Of a DNA stretch of 64,000 nucleotides, positions 52,449 to 62,922 are shown piece after piece. The stretch spans positions 434,001-498,000 of the forward strand of contig NZ_JASZYQ010000003.1 of NCBI RefSeq assembly GCF_030316885.1. Direction: 5' to 3'. Source of the stretch: Variovorax jilinensis (GTDB lineage Bacteria; Pseudomonadota; Gammaproteobacteria; Burkholderiales; Burkholderiaceae_C). The notes beneath the pieces were generated by a model, which saw only the letters and a list, made by a program, of their open reading frames with translations, was not told the DNA's origin and did no database searches. The position numbers and the translations under genes were made by a program. The stretch's first letter is position 1; every line of letters starts with the position of its first letter.

Positions 52449-53882
52449 ATGCAACTCAACTACATCGGCAACGAGAACGTCGTCTCTTCCTCCGGTCGCA
52501 CGCTGCCCGTGATCGACCCTTCCGACGGCCAGACCTTCGACGAACTGCAGCGCAGCAACGCGAGCGACATCGACGCCGCGGTGCAGGCCGCACGCCACTG
52601 CTTCGAGATCGGCTGGCAGAAGGTCAGTGCGGCGGAGCGCGGCCGGCTGCTCTATCGGCTGTCGCAGAAGATCGCCGAGAACGTCGACGAACTCGCACTG
52701 ATCGAGCAGCGCGACTGCGGCAAGCCAAGCAAGCAGGCCCGTGCCGACGCGCTCGCGCTGGTGCGCTACTTCGAGTTCTATGCCGGCGCCTGCGACAAGC
52801 TGCACGGCGACACGATTCCCTACCAGGACGGCTACAGCGTCTTCACCTGGCGCGAGCCGCACGGCGTCACGGGCCACATCATTCCGTGGAACTACCCGAT
52901 GCAGATCTTCGGCCGCAGCGTGGGCGGAGCGCTGGCCGCGGGCAACGTCTGCGTCGTGAAGCCGGCCGAGGACGCCTGCCTGTCGCTGATCCGGGTTGCC
53001 AAGCTGGCGGCCGAGGTCGGCTTTCCGCCCGGGGCGATCAACATCGTGACCGGCTATGGGCACGAGGTCGGGGACGCGCTGGCACGCCATCCGGGCATCG
53101 ACCACATCAGCTTCACGGGCAGCCCCTCGGTGGGGACCCTGATCCAGCAGGTGGCGGCCGAACGCCACTGCCCGGTCACGCTCGAACTCGGCGGCAAGAG
53201 CCCGCAGATCGTGTTCGCCGATGCAGACCTGGGCGCTGCCATTCCGGTGCTGATCAATGCCATCGTGCAGAACGCCGGCCAGACCTGCTCGGCCGGATCG
53301 CGGCTGCTGGTGCAGCAGGACATCTACGAGCCGCTGCTGCAGCGCCTGGGCCATGCCTTCGAGGCCCTGCGGGTCGGGCCGGCCGCGATGGACCTCGATG
53401 TCGGCCCGCTGATCCGCCAGACCCAGCAGCAGCGCGTCTGGGATTTCCTGTCGGACGCCCAGGTGGCAGGCATCCCGATGGTGGCGCAGGGCGTGGTGGT
53501 CGACGAGGCGCCCGAGTCCGGCTTCTACCAGGCGCCGACGCTGCTGCGCGACGTGCCGGTCGACCATCGTCTAGCCCAGGAAGAGGTATTCGGCCCGGTG
53601 CTGGCCGCGATGTCCTTCCGCGACGAGGACGAAGCGGTCGCGCTCGCCAACGCGACCCGGTTCGGACTGGTCGCGGGCGTCTGGACGAACGACGGTGCGC
53701 GCCAGTTCCGCATGGCCAGGCGCCTGCGGAGCGGCCAGGTGTTCATCAACAACTACGGCGCCGGCGGCGGCGTCGAGCTGCCCTTCGGCGGCGTCAAGTC
53801 GTCGGGCTACGGGCGCGAGAAGGGCTTCGAGGCGCTGCACGGCTTCACCACGCTCAAGACCGTGGCGGTCAGACACGGCTGA
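52449..53882 (+). CDS. Aldehyde dehydrogenase family protein
   Basis: A 477-residue NAD(P)-dependent dehydrogenase. The general-base Glu is in TLELGGKSPQ (about 251) and the catalytic Cys in NAGQTCSAGSR (about 286); the coenzyme segment IIPWNYP (about 143) and GFTGSPSVG are present. Sequence resembles betaine- or aminobutyraldehyde-type enzymes, but the substrate cannot be told. It lies between a peroxiredoxin and the molybdenum cofactor genes. Confidence 0.93.
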   Translation: MQLNYIGNENVVSSSGRTLPVIDPSDGQTFDELQRSNASDIDAAVQAARHCFEIGWQKVSAAERGRLLYRLSQKIAENVDELALIEQRDCGKPSKQARADALALVRYFEFYAGACDKLHGDTIPYQDGYSVFTWREPHGVTGHIIPWNYPMQIFGRSVGGALAAGNVCVVKPAEDACLSLIRVAKLAAEVGFPPGAINIVTGYGHEVGDALARHPGIDHISFTGSPSVGTLIQQVAAERHCPVTLELGGKSPQIVFADADLGAAIPVLINAIVQNAGQTCSAGSRLLVQQDIYEPLLQRLGHAFEALRVGPAAMDLDVGPLIRQTQQQRVWDFLSDAQVAGIPMVAQGVVVDEAPESGFYQAPTLLRDVPVDHRLAQEEVFGPVLAAMSFRDEDEAVALANATRFGLVAGVWTNDGARQFRMARRLRSGQVFINNYGAGGGVELPFGGVKSSGYGREKGFEALHGFTTLKTVAVRHG

Positions 53883-53925
53883 CGGGCGAAGCAACCCGCG
53901 TGGATGAGTTAAATTGGCCTCCCCC

Positions 53926-55041
53926 ATGAGCCAGCACATCGTCCACCTGTCGGATATCGGCCGCCCGAGCCGCACGGTGGAGGCGTATCCGATCGCGCCC
54001 ACCGGCCTGCTGCTCGATCGCCTGGCCCGGCCGCTGACCGACCTGCGCATCAGCGTCACCGACCGCTGCAACTTCCGCTGCAGCTACTGCATGCCCAAGG
54101 AAGTCTTCGACAAGGACTATCGCTACCTGCCGCACGCCGCGCTGCTGAGCTTCGAGGAAATCACGCGCCTGGCGCGCATCTTCGCTAGCCACGGCGTGCG
54201 CAAGATCCGGCTCACGGGCGGCGAACCGCTGCTGCGCAAGAACATCGAGGTGCTGATCGAGCAGCTGGCCGCGCTGCGCACGCCCGACGGCCAGCCGCTC
54301 GACCTCACGCTGACCACCAACGGATCTCTGCTCGCGCGCAAGGCCGCGGCTCTGAGGTCGGCCGGCCTCAACCGCGTCACCGTGAGCCTCGACGGCCTCG
54401 ACGACACCGTGTTCCGCCGCATGAACGATGTCGACTTCCCGGTGGCGCAGGTGCTGGCTGGCATCGAGGCTGCGCGCGCTGCGGGGCTGGGCCCGATCAA
54501 GGTCAACATGGTGGTCAAGCGCGGCACCAACGACCAGGAAATCCTGCCGATGGCACGCCATTTCCGAGGCACCGGCGTGGTGCTGCGCTTCATCGAGTAC
54601 ATGGACGTCGGCGCCACCAACGGGTGGCGCATGGACGAGGTCCTGCCCTCGGCCGAGGTGGTGCAGCGCATCGAGGCCGAGTTCCCGTTGGTGCCGCTCG
54701 AGGCTGCCAGCGCCGGCGAGACCGCGCAGCGCTGGGCCTATGCCGACGGCGGTGGCGAGATCGGCGTCATCAGCAGCGTCACCCAGGCCTTCTGCCAGGA
54801 CTGCAGCCGGGCCCGGCTGTCGACCGAGGGCAAGCTCTACCTGTGCCTGTTCGCCAGCCAGGGCCAGGATCTGCGCCCGCTGCTGCGCGGCGACGCCGAC
54901 GATGCCGCGATCGCCTCCGCGGTCGGCCACATCTGGCAGGCCCGCGGCGACCGCTATTCCGAGCTGCGCGCCCTGCGCGCGCCCGAGGCAGCCGATGCCG
55001 GCGCCGCGCGCCGGGTCGAGATGAGCTACATCGGCGGATGA
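53926..55041 (+). CDS. moaA: GTP 3,8-cyclase MoaA (radical SAM)
   Basis: A 371-residue enzyme that converts GTP to 3,8-cyclo-GTP in molybdenum cofactor synthesis. The radical [11 protein letters not shown] motif (about 46-53), SAM-binding TGGEP, the second iron-sulfur cluster motif [10 protein letters not shown] plus a Cys in LCLF, and the terminal Gly-Gly are all present. A TTG four codons upstream is an alternative start. It overlaps mobA by ATGA. Confidence 0.97.
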   Translation: MSQHIVHLSDIGRPSRTVEAYPIAPTGLLLDRLARPLTDLRISVTDRCNFRCSYCMPKEVFDKDYRYLPHAALLSFEEITRLARIFASHGVRKIRLTGGEPLLRKNIEVLIEQLAALRTPDGQPLDLTLTTNGSLLARKAAALRSAGLNRVTVSLDGLDDTVFRRMNDVDFPVAQVLAGIEAARAAGLGPIKVNMVVKRGTNDQEILPMARHFRGTGVVLRFIEYMDVGATNGWRMDEVLPSAEVVQRIEAEFPLVPLEAASAGETAQRWAYADGGGEIGVISSVTQAFCQDCSRARLSTEGKLYLCLFASQGQDLRPLLRGDADDAAIASAVGHIWQARGDRYSELRALRAPEAADAGAARRVEMSYIGG

Positions 55042-55691
55042 CCTCCTCGCCGCGCATCGACCGCAGCGAGATCACCGGTCTCGTGCTGGCCGGCGGTCGC
55101 GGCACACGCATGGGCGGCATCGACAAGGGCCTGCAGACCTTTAACGGCACGCCGCTCGCGCTTCATGCGCTGCGGCGGCTGGCGCCCCAGGTCGGCCCGG
55201 TGGCAGTGAACGCGAACCGCCATCTCGCAGCCTACGAGGCCTTCGGCGTGCCGGTCTGGCCCGACGGGCTGGCCGACCATCCGGGCCCGCTGGCCGGCTT
55301 CCTGACCGGACTCGAGCGCTGCGGCACGCCTTACCTGCTGACCGTGCCCTGCGACACGCCGCTGTTCCCGACCGATCTCGCGAGCCGGCTGGCGGCCGCG
55401 CTCGCTTCCGGCGACGCCGAGATCGCCATGGCGAGTGCCTCCGAGCCGGCCGATGACGGCGTCGCGTCCGTCCTGCGCGCGCAACCCGTGTTCTGCCTGC
55501 TTCGCATCGCAAGCCTGCGCGAGGGCCTCGTTCGATTCATGCAGGCCGGCGGTCGCAAGGTCGGCGCCTGGACTGCGCAGCACCGCAACGTGCGCGTCGC
55601 CTTCGACCATCCCGGCGATGCCGCGGACGCGTTCCTCAACGCCAACACGCTGGCCGAGTTGCACGCCCTCGAATCGCGGGCCCCTTGTTGA
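55038..55691 (+). CDS. mobA: Molybdenum cofactor guanylyltransferase MobA
   Basis: A 217-residue enzyme that attaches GMP to molybdopterin. The nucleotide-binding [16 protein letters not shown] motif (about 16-31) is the MobA signature. It overlaps moaA by 4 nt and ends 13 nt before moeA. The CoxL-like enzyme in this window would normally carry MCD made by a MocA enzyme, so this MobA serves other enzymes. Confidence 0.95.
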   Translation: MTSSPRIDRSEITGLVLAGGRGTRMGGIDKGLQTFNGTPLALHALRRLAPQVGPVAVNANRHLAAYEAFGVPVWPDGLADHPGPLAGFLTGLERCGTPYLLTVPCDTPLFPTDLASRLAAALASGDAEIAMASASEPADDGVASVLRAQPVFCLLRIASLREGLVRFMQAGGRKVGAWTAQHRNVRVAFDHPGDAADAFLNANTLAELHALESRAPC

Positions 55692-55704
55692 AGCGATCGT
55701 CGAC

Positions 55705-57015
<1,311 letters not shown>

Positions 57016-57049
57016 GGTCGCTTGCCGCCCCAGGCCCAGGGAGTAGCGC

Positions 57050-57538
57050 ATGACATCGATGCGGATCGAATTGATGCAGCAGATGCCGATCTTCGGCGCC
57101 ATCGACGCCCAGACGCTGGCCTTCCTGCTGGAACCGGCACCCGTGGTCGAGGTGGCGGGCGGCGACTACTTCTTCCGCGAGGGCGATCCGCCGCGCGCCA
57201 TGTTCGTGCTCGAGAGCGGCCGGGTCACGATCCTCAAGAGCTGGAAATCGCACGCGCTCGCGCTGCGCCACCTGGGCGCCGGCGACTGCTTCGGCGAGAT
57301 GGCCCTGCTGGACCTGTTTCCGCGCAGTGCCTCGGTGCGGGCCGACACCGACTGCCGCGCGATCGAGCTGCTTCCCGACAACCTGCTGCGGCTCTACGAG
57401 CACGACGTCGAGCAGTTCGCGCTGATCCAGATGAACATCGCGCGCGAGATGAGCCGGCGCCTGCGCATCACGGGCGACCTGCTGTTCCGCGCCCAGCGCG
57501 GCGAGCAGCTCGACGAGCCGGGGCACGTCGAGCCGTAG
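57050..57538 (+). CDS. Cyclic nucleotide-binding domain protein without a DNA-binding domain
   Basis: A 162-residue protein consisting of one cNMP-binding domain (about 10-125; FFREGDPPRAMFVLESGRV, HLGAGDCFGEMALLDLFPRSASVRA) and a C-terminal helix bundle. The phosphate-binding cassette FGEMALLD...RSASV is near complete with its Arg. No helix-turn-helix follows, unlike Crp/Fnr. It follows moeA by 34 nt. Its output is unknown, perhaps through protein contacts. Confidence 0.88.
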   Translation: MTSMRIELMQQMPIFGAIDAQTLAFLLEPAPVVEVAGGDYFFREGDPPRAMFVLESGRVTILKSWKSHALALRHLGAGDCFGEMALLDLFPRSASVRADTDCRAIELLPDNLLRLYEHDVEQFALIQMNIAREMSRRLRITGDLLFRAQRGEQLDEPGHVEP

Positions 57539-57563
57539 CGGGGCCGGCAGCGCAAGCGCCAGG

Positions 57564-58013
57564 CTAGATGCGCCCCAGCGCGCGGTCGACGCCCTTGTTG
57601 GCGAGCGCATCCGCGCGCTCGTTGCCCGGGTCGCCCGAGTGGCCCTTGACCCAGCGCCACTCGATCTGGTGGCCACCCTCGGCCACCAGCTTGTCGAGCT
57701 GCTGCCAGAGCTCGACGTTCTTCACGGGCTGCTTGGTCGAGGTACGCCAGCCCTTGGCCTTCCAGCCACGGATCCATTCGGTGATGCCCATCCGCACGTA
57801 CTGGCTGTCGAGGTAGAGCACGACCTTGCACGGCCGCTTCAGGGCGCCCAGGCCCTCGATGACGGCCTGCAGCTCCATGCGGTTGTTGGTGGTGTTGAGC
57901 TCGCCGCCGAAGAGCTCCTTCTCGGTCTCGCCGGATTTCAACCATGCGCCCCAGCCGCCGGGTCCGGGATTGCCCTTGCAGGCGCCGTCGGTGTAGATCT
58001 GTACTTCGTTCAA
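57564..58013 (-). CDS. rnhA: Ribonuclease HI
   Basis: A 149-residue enzyme that cuts the RNA of RNA-DNA hybrids. The start is TTG 58013, within a TTGA overlap with the methyltransferase gene. Catalytic acids lie in [14 protein letters not shown] (Asp8), MELQAV, YLDSQYV and ERADALA, and the HxGxxGNE-like [13 protein letters not shown] is intact. Confidence 0.96.
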   Translation of the reverse strand: MNEVQIYTDGACKGNPGPGGWGAWLKSGETEKELFGGELNTTNNRMELQAVIEGLGALKRPCKVVLYLDSQYVRMGITEWIRGWKAKGWRTSTKQPVKNVELWQQLDKLVAEGGHQIEWRWVKGHSGDPGNERADALANKGVDRALGRI

Positions 58014-58801
58014 AAACCGTTTCCTTCTCGATCCACCCGATTGTCGCCCGCGCGGTGCACCTTGCCCGCGATCGGCACCGGCGCGCTCGCGCGCGAAGCC
58101 GCCCGGCGCCAGTCGGCGCTCAGGAGGCGCAGCCCGCGCACCCGCTTCACCGCCACCAGGAAATAGACCGCGCCGAAGATCGGCCACCAGCGCTCGCCCG
58201 CGCGGTCGAGCCAGCGGCAGCGCTCCAGCCAGGCCTCGCTGTGCACGGCAGGCCGGTAGATGCCGAAGCGGCCCGATTCGACCTCGAAGCTCAGGAGCCG
58301 CAGCCAGTCGCGCATGCGCCGGTAACCGATGAAATCGCCCGTCTCGGGCAGGAACAGTTCGCCGAAGCCGAGCCGGCGATAGAGATGCGCGCGGCGCTGC
58401 CGCATGCCCCACAGGCTGGCCGGGTTCAGGCCGCAGATCACGATCCGGCCCTCGGGCACCAGCACGCGCTCGACCTCGCGCAGCGTCGCGTGCGGATCCG
58501 GGCTGAGCTCGAGCGCATGCGGGAGCACCACCAGGTCCAGGCTGTTGGCCGGGAACGGCAGCGCCGAAAAGTCGGTCACGAGCGTGCTTCGGGGCGCCTG
58601 GGCGGGGTCGGACAGCGCCAGCCAGCGGTGGGGCATGCGGTTGGTGCGAAGGCCCTCGACCTCGGTCAGGCCCAGCTGCAGCGCGTGATAACCGAAGATG
58701 TCGGCCACGGCCTGGTCGAACTGGGCCTGCTCCCAGGCCAGCAGGTAGCGGCCGGGGGCGGTCTCGAACCAATCGTGCAAACCTATAATTTGTCCGCTCA
58801 T
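58010..58801 (-). CDS. Class I SAM-dependent methyltransferase
   Basis: A 263-residue protein with a Rossmann-like methyltransferase core: [54 protein letters not shown]. The SAM-binding first motif is divergent. Similar genes (YafS-like) commonly sit between gloB and rnhA. Substrate unknown. Its ATG lies on the same CATG as the gloB start. Confidence 0.88.
   Translation of the reverse strand: MSGQIIGLHDWFETAPGRYLLAWEQAQFDQAVADIFGYHALQLGLTEVEGLRTNRMPHRWLALSDPAQAPRSTLVTDFSALPFPANSLDLVVLPHALELSPDPHATLREVERVLVPEGRIVICGLNPASLWGMRQRRAHLYRRLGFGELFLPETGDFIGYRRMRDWLRLLSFEVESGRFGIYRPAVHSEAWLERCRWLDRAGERWWPIFGAVYFLVAVKRVRGLRLLSADWRRAASRASAPVPIAGKVHRAGDNRVDREGNGF
58784..58789 (+). promoter_or_regulatory. 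Perfect -10 hexamer immediately before gloB
   Basis: TATAAT lies 10 nt before the gloB ATG, leaving almost no room for a 5-prime UTR or an SD. No good -35 is visible at 16-18 nt. A start site near 58796-58800 would give a leaderless or nearly leaderless mRNA. Confidence 0.5.
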
Positions 58802-59597
58802 GACCCTCGTTCCGCTGCCCGCCTATGCCGACAACTACATCTGGATGTTGCAGGTCGGGCACGACGCGATCGTGGTCGACCCGGGGGATGCCCAGCCGGT
58901 GTTCCACGCACTCGGACGTGGCAATCTGCAACTGGCCGCGATTCTAGTCACGCACCATCACCCCGATCACACCGGCGGCGTGGCCGCGCTGCACGCAGCC
59001 ACGGGAGCGACCGTGTACGGCCCGGCGCGCGAGCGCATCCCCGAGCCCTTCACACCGCTCGCGCAGGGCGACCATGCCGAGGTGCTGGGCCTTCGCTTCG
59101 AGGTCATCGACATTCCTGGCCACACGGCCGGCCACATCGCCTTCTTCCTGCCGACCGGTGCGCCCCATGGCGCAGGCGCCGGCACCGCGCCGCTGCTGTT
59201 CTGCGGCGACACCCTGTTCTCGGGTGGCTGCGGGCGCCTGTTCGAGGGCACGCCGGCCCAGATGCTGGACTCGCTCGAGGCGCTCTCGGCGCTGCCCGAC
59301 GACACCCGCGTCTGCTGCGGCCACGAATACACACTTGCTAACCTGCGATTCGCGCAAAGCGTGGAACCGACCAACGCCGCCCTCACTCAGTACACGGCGC
59401 ACTGCGAAGCCTTGCGTGCGCACGGCGAGCCGACGCTGCCTTCCCAACTGGGCACGGAACGCCGTATCAACCCTTTTCTTCGCAGCCGCGAAGCCTCCGT
59501 CAGCCGGGCCGTCAGGGCCCACGCCGGCCTGCCCGAACAGGCACCGCCGGTCGAGGTCTTCGCCGCGCTGCGCCAATGGAAAAACGAGTTTCGATGA
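58800..59597 (+). CDS. gloB: Hydroxyacylglutathione hydrolase (glyoxalase II)
   Basis: A 265-residue binuclear metallohydrolase that releases D-lactate and glutathione from S-D-lactoylglutathione. The metal-binding [10 protein letters not shown] motif (about 52-61), a later His in PGHTAGH and Asp in [12 protein letters not shown], and His in CCGHEYT are all present. It overlaps mltD by ATGA. Confidence 0.96.
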   Translation: MTLVPLPAYADNYIWMLQVGHDAIVVDPGDAQPVFHALGRGNLQLAAILVTHHHPDHTGGVAALHAATGATVYGPARERIPEPFTPLAQGDHAEVLGLRFEVIDIPGHTAGHIAFFLPTGAPHGAGAGTAPLLFCGDTLFSGGCGRLFEGTPAQMLDSLEALSALPDDTRVCCGHEYTLANLRFAQSVEPTNAALTQYTAHCEALRAHGEPTLPSQLGTERRINPFLRSREASVSRAVRAHAGLPEQAPPVEVFAALRQWKNEFR

Positions 59598-61189
59598 AAT
59601 TTCTCCTCACCGCCTGCCTTGCCGCCACCCTGTTCCTCGCAGGTTGCGCGACCGGCACCGGCACCACGCCCGACGCCGCTCCGGGCGCTGCGACGCAGAG
59701 CGCGACGCCGGTCTATCCGGCCGGCACGCTGAAGCCGATCACCTCGGGCGACACCAAGTCGCGCCCCGTCGTCACGCTGGCACCGCCCACCGACATGTGG
59801 GACCGCATCCGCCGCGGCTTCAAGATGCCCGACCTCGACAGCGACCTGGTGCGCGACCGCGAGCAGTGGTATGCGAGCCGGCCCGACTACATCCAGCGCA
59901 TGACCGAGCGCTCGAACCGCTACATCTTCCATATCGTCGAGGAACTCGAGCGGCGCGACATGCCGACCGAGATCGCGCTGCTGCCCTACATCGAGAGCGC
60001 ATTCAATCCGCAGGCCGTGTCGAGCGCGCGCGCCGCCGGCATGTGGCAGTTCATGCCGGCCACCGGCACCGACTACGACCTCAAGCAGAACATCTTCCGC
60101 GACGACCGCCGCGACGTGATCGCCTCGACGCGCGCCGCGCTCGACTACCTGCAGCGGCTCTACGGCATGTTCGGCGACTGGCAGCTCGCGCTGGCCGCCT
60201 ACAACTGGGGCGAGGGCAACGTCGGCAAGGCGATCGCGCGGAACCAGCGCCTGGGGCTGCCCACCACCTACAGCGACATCAACATGCCGGCCGAGACCCG
60301 GCTCTACGTGCCCAAGCTGCAGGCGGTCAAGAACATCGTGGCCAATCCGGCGCGCTTCAACGTCGACCTGCCGCTGATCGCCAACCATCCCTACTTCCAG
60401 ACCGTGGTGCTCAAGCGCGACCTCGACGTGGCACTGGCGGCCAAGCTGGCCGACGTCCAGATCGAGGACTTCCGCGCCCTCAATCCTTCGGCCCACAAGC
60501 CGGTGCTGCTGGCCGCGGGCACGCCCGAGATTCTTCTGCCGTGGGACAACGCGGCGGTGTTCCAGCGCAACTTCGAGGCCTACACCCAGGGCCAGTACGC
60601 GAGCTGGACCGCCTGGACCGTCACTTCCACCATGACCGTGGCCGACGCCGCGCAGCGCTCGGGCATGAGCGAGGCCGACCTGCGCGCGATCAACAACGTG
60701 CCGCCGCGCATGCTGATCAAGTCCGGCTCCACCCTGATCGTGCCGCGCTCGGCACGCGTGCAGGAAGACGTGGCTGCTGCAGTGGCCGACACCGGCCAGC
60801 TGAGCTTCCAGCCCGAGATCGTCACGCGCCGCACGGTGGTCAAGGCCGGCCGCAGCGACAGCGTCGCGAGCATCGCGCGCCGCTACCGGCTGAGCCCGGC
60901 GAGCGTCGCCGAATGGAACGACGTCAAGACGACCCACGCCTTCCAGCGCGGCTTTGAGGTGGTGGTCTACCTGCCGGTGCGCGCAGCGCGCACGGCGACC
61001 GTCGGCTCCGGCGCGGGCGGCCCGCGCAGCACGGCCCCCGTCGCGCCGAAGGCCACGGGCAAGGCCGCGCGCGGCGGCGCTTCCAACAGCAGCAAGGCCG
61101 CACCCGCCAAGGTCAGCAAGACGCCGGCCGCCAGCAAGCCGGTGGCGCGCGAGAAGCGCGGCGGCACGCCGTCGAAGCAATCGCGCTGA
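59594..61189 (+). CDS. mltD: Membrane-bound lytic murein transglycosylase D
   Basis: About 531 residues from ATG 59594, set by the ATGA overlap with gloB; an ATG six codons earlier is possible. A lipobox LAGC (about 15-18) makes it a lipoprotein. The SLT domain (about 105-220) has catalytic Glu in YIESAFNPQAVS followed by AAGMWQFMPATG. Two LysM-like segments (about 335-380 and 410-460) and a Lys/Ala-rich tail follow. It cleaves peptidoglycan between MurNAc and GlcNAc. Confidence 0.94.
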   Translation: MKFLLTACLAATLFLAGCATGTGTTPDAAPGAATQSATPVYPAGTLKPITSGDTKSRPVVTLAPPTDMWDRIRRGFKMPDLDSDLVRDREQWYASRPDYIQRMTERSNRYIFHIVEELERRDMPTEIALLPYIESAFNPQAVSSARAAGMWQFMPATGTDYDLKQNIFRDDRRDVIASTRAALDYLQRLYGMFGDWQLALAAYNWGEGNVGKAIARNQRLGLPTTYSDINMPAETRLYVPKLQAVKNIVANPARFNVDLPLIANHPYFQTVVLKRDLDVALAAKLADVQIEDFRALNPSAHKPVLLAAGTPEILLPWDNAAVFQRNFEAYTQGQYASWTAWTVTSTMTVADAAQRSGMSEADLRAINNVPPRMLIKSGSTLIVPRSARVQEDVAAAVADTGQLSFQPEIVTRRTVVKAGRSDSVASIARRYRLSPASVAEWNDVKTTHAFQRGFEVVVYLPVRAARTATVGSGAGGPRSTAPVAPKATGKAARGGASNSSKAAPAKVSKTPAASKPVAREKRGGTPSKQSR

Positions 61190-61219
61190 CTGCGTCCCGA
61201 GTCGGGCCTGACGCGCAGC

Positions 61220-62053
61220 CTAGAGCTTCTCGGTCTCGCCGCTGCGCGGCTGCCACTTCATGAGCCGCTTCTCGACCACGCCGACGATGGCGTCCAGCAC
61301 CAGCGCGCAGGCCGTGAGCAGCACGATGCCGGCGAACACCGTGTTGACGTCGAAGGTGCCCTCGGCCTGCAGGATCAGGTAGCCCACGCCGCGCGCCGAG
61401 CCCAGGTACTCGCCCACCACCGCGCCCACGAAGGCCAGACCGACCGAGGTGTGCAAGCTCGAGAACACCCAGCTGGTGGCGCTCGGGAGGTACACGGTGC
61501 GCAGCAGCTGGCGCTGGTTGGCGCCCAGCATGCGCGCATTGGCGAGCACCACGGGGCTCACCTCGCGCACGCCCTGGTAGACGTTGAAGAACACGATGAA
61601 GAACACCAGCGTGACCGCCAGCGCCACCTTGCTCCAGATGCCGAGTCCGAACCAGAGCGCGAAGATCGGCGCCAGGATCACGCGCGGCATCGAATTGGCG
61701 GCCTTGATGAAGGGATCGAGGATCAGGCTCGCGGTCGGCGCCAGCGCGAGCCAGAGCCCGCAGGCCAGGCCCAGCACGGTGCCGATCACGAAGGCCAGCA
61801 GGGTCTCGAGCAGCGTGGTCCCCAGATGCAGGTAGATGTTGGCATTGCCCGCCAGCCCGTCGGGAAACAGCGGATTGGGCGGGATCGCGAACGGCATGAA
61901 CCAGCTCCAGAGCCGGCCGGCGACCTGGATGGGTTCGCCCACGAAGAAGGCGAACTGCTGGTTGCGCGATGCCAGCTGCCAGGCGAGCAGCACCAGCACC
62001 AGCACGGCGATCTGCCAGACGCGCGCATTGCCCTGGTTGGGACGCAGTGCCAT
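61220..62053 (-). CDS. ABC transporter permease (nitrate/sulfonate/taurine type)
   Basis: A 277-residue inner-membrane permease with about six helices. The EAA-like loop is in NARMLGANQRQLLRTVYLPSA (about 170-190). It forms the channel with the ATPase encoded directly upstream and the periplasmic binding protein further upstream. The substrate is not known; homologues take up sulfonates, taurine, nitrate or thiamine precursors. Confidence 0.92.
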   Translation of the reverse strand: MALRPNQGNARVWQIAVLVLVLLAWQLASRNQQFAFFVGEPIQVAGRLWSWFMPFAIPPNPLFPDGLAGNANIYLHLGTTLLETLLAFVIGTVLGLACGLWLALAPTASLILDPFIKAANSMPRVILAPIFALWFGLGIWSKVALAVTLVFFIVFFNVYQGVREVSPVVLANARMLGANQRQLLRTVYLPSATSWVFSSLHTSVGLAFVGAVVGEYLGSARGVGYLILQAEGTFDVNTVFAGIVLLTACALVLDAIVGVVEKRLMKWQPRSGETEKL

Positions 62054-62056
62054 GGC

Positions 62057-62872
62057 TCAGGCCGCCTTCCGGAGCTGCTGGGCGTAGCCCTTGAGCACTT
62101 CGTCGCGCAGCACGTTCCAGATCTGCGTGTGCAGTTCCACGAAGCGCGGATGGGTGCGCACCTCGGCCACGTCGCGCGGGCGCGGCAGGTCGATCGCGAA
62201 CTCGCCGATCGGATGCGTGGCCGGGCCGGCCGAGAGCACCACCACGCGATCGCTCATCGCGATGGCTTCGTCGAGGTCGTGCGTGATGAACAGCACCGCC
62301 TTGCGCTTGGCCGCCCACAGCGCGAGCACCTCGTTCTCCATCAGCTGCCGCGTCTGGATGTCGAGCGCGCTGAAGGGCTCGTCCATCAGGATGATGTCGG
62401 GGTCGAGCGCCAGCACCTGGGCCAGCGCCGTGCGCTTGCGCATGCCGCCCGAAAGCTGGTGCGGATAGCGGTCGCCGAAGCCCGCGAGGCCGACCCGCGC
62501 GAGCCAGGCCTCGGCCTGCGCGCTCGCCTCTGCATCGGGCACGCCGCGGTACTGCAGGCCCACCATCACGTTGTCTAGCGCGCTGCGCCAGGGCATCAGC
62601 GCCTCGCTCTGGAACATGTAGCCGGCGCGCGCATTGATGCCCGCAAGCGGCTGGCCGAACACCCGCACCGTGCCCGACGAAGGCGCGAGCAGCCCCGCGC
62701 CGATGTTGAGCAGTGTCGACTTGCCGCAGCCCGTGGGGCCGACCACCGAGACGAATTCGCCCGCAGCGACATGCAGCGTGGTGTGGTCCACCGCGGTGTA
62801 GCGCTGGCTCTGGTCGTCCTTCGAGCGGAAGGTGCAGCGGATGTCGATCAGTTCGAGGGCGTGGTCGGCCAT
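62057..62872 (-). CDS. ABC transporter ATP-binding protein
   Basis: A 271-residue ATPase with Walker A GPTGCGKST (about 45-53), Q-loop FQSEALMPW, signature LSGGMRKR (about 147), Walker B IILMDEPFSALD and switch His in FITHDLDEA. It is of the NitT/TauT family and ends 3 nt before the permease gene. An intrinsic terminator lies upstream of it. Confidence 0.94.
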   Translation of the reverse strand: MADHALELIDIRCTFRSKDDQSQRYTAVDHTTLHVAAGEFVSVVGPTGCGKSTLLNIGAGLLAPSSGTVRVFGQPLAGINARAGYMFQSEALMPWRSALDNVMVGLQYRGVPDAEASAQAEAWLARVGLAGFGDRYPHQLSGGMRKRTALAQVLALDPDIILMDEPFSALDIQTRQLMENEVLALWAAKRKAVLFITHDLDEAIAMSDRVVVLSAGPATHPIGEFAIDLPRPRDVAEVRTHPRFVELHTQIWNVLRDEVLKGYAQQLRKAA

Positions 62873-62881
62873 GTCATCGGA

Positions 62882-62907
62882 AGAAAAAACCCGGCCGGAG
62901 CCGGGTT
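62882..62907 (-). terminator. Intrinsic terminator between the binding-protein and ATPase genes
   Basis: An 8-bp stem AACCCGGC/GCCGGGTT (62888-62907) with a 4-nt loop runs on the minus strand into TTTTTTCTT. It lies 15 nt after the binding-protein stop and 15 nt before the ATPase gene. Confidence 0.8.
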
Positions 62908-62922
62908 GCAGGGATGCCGCGG

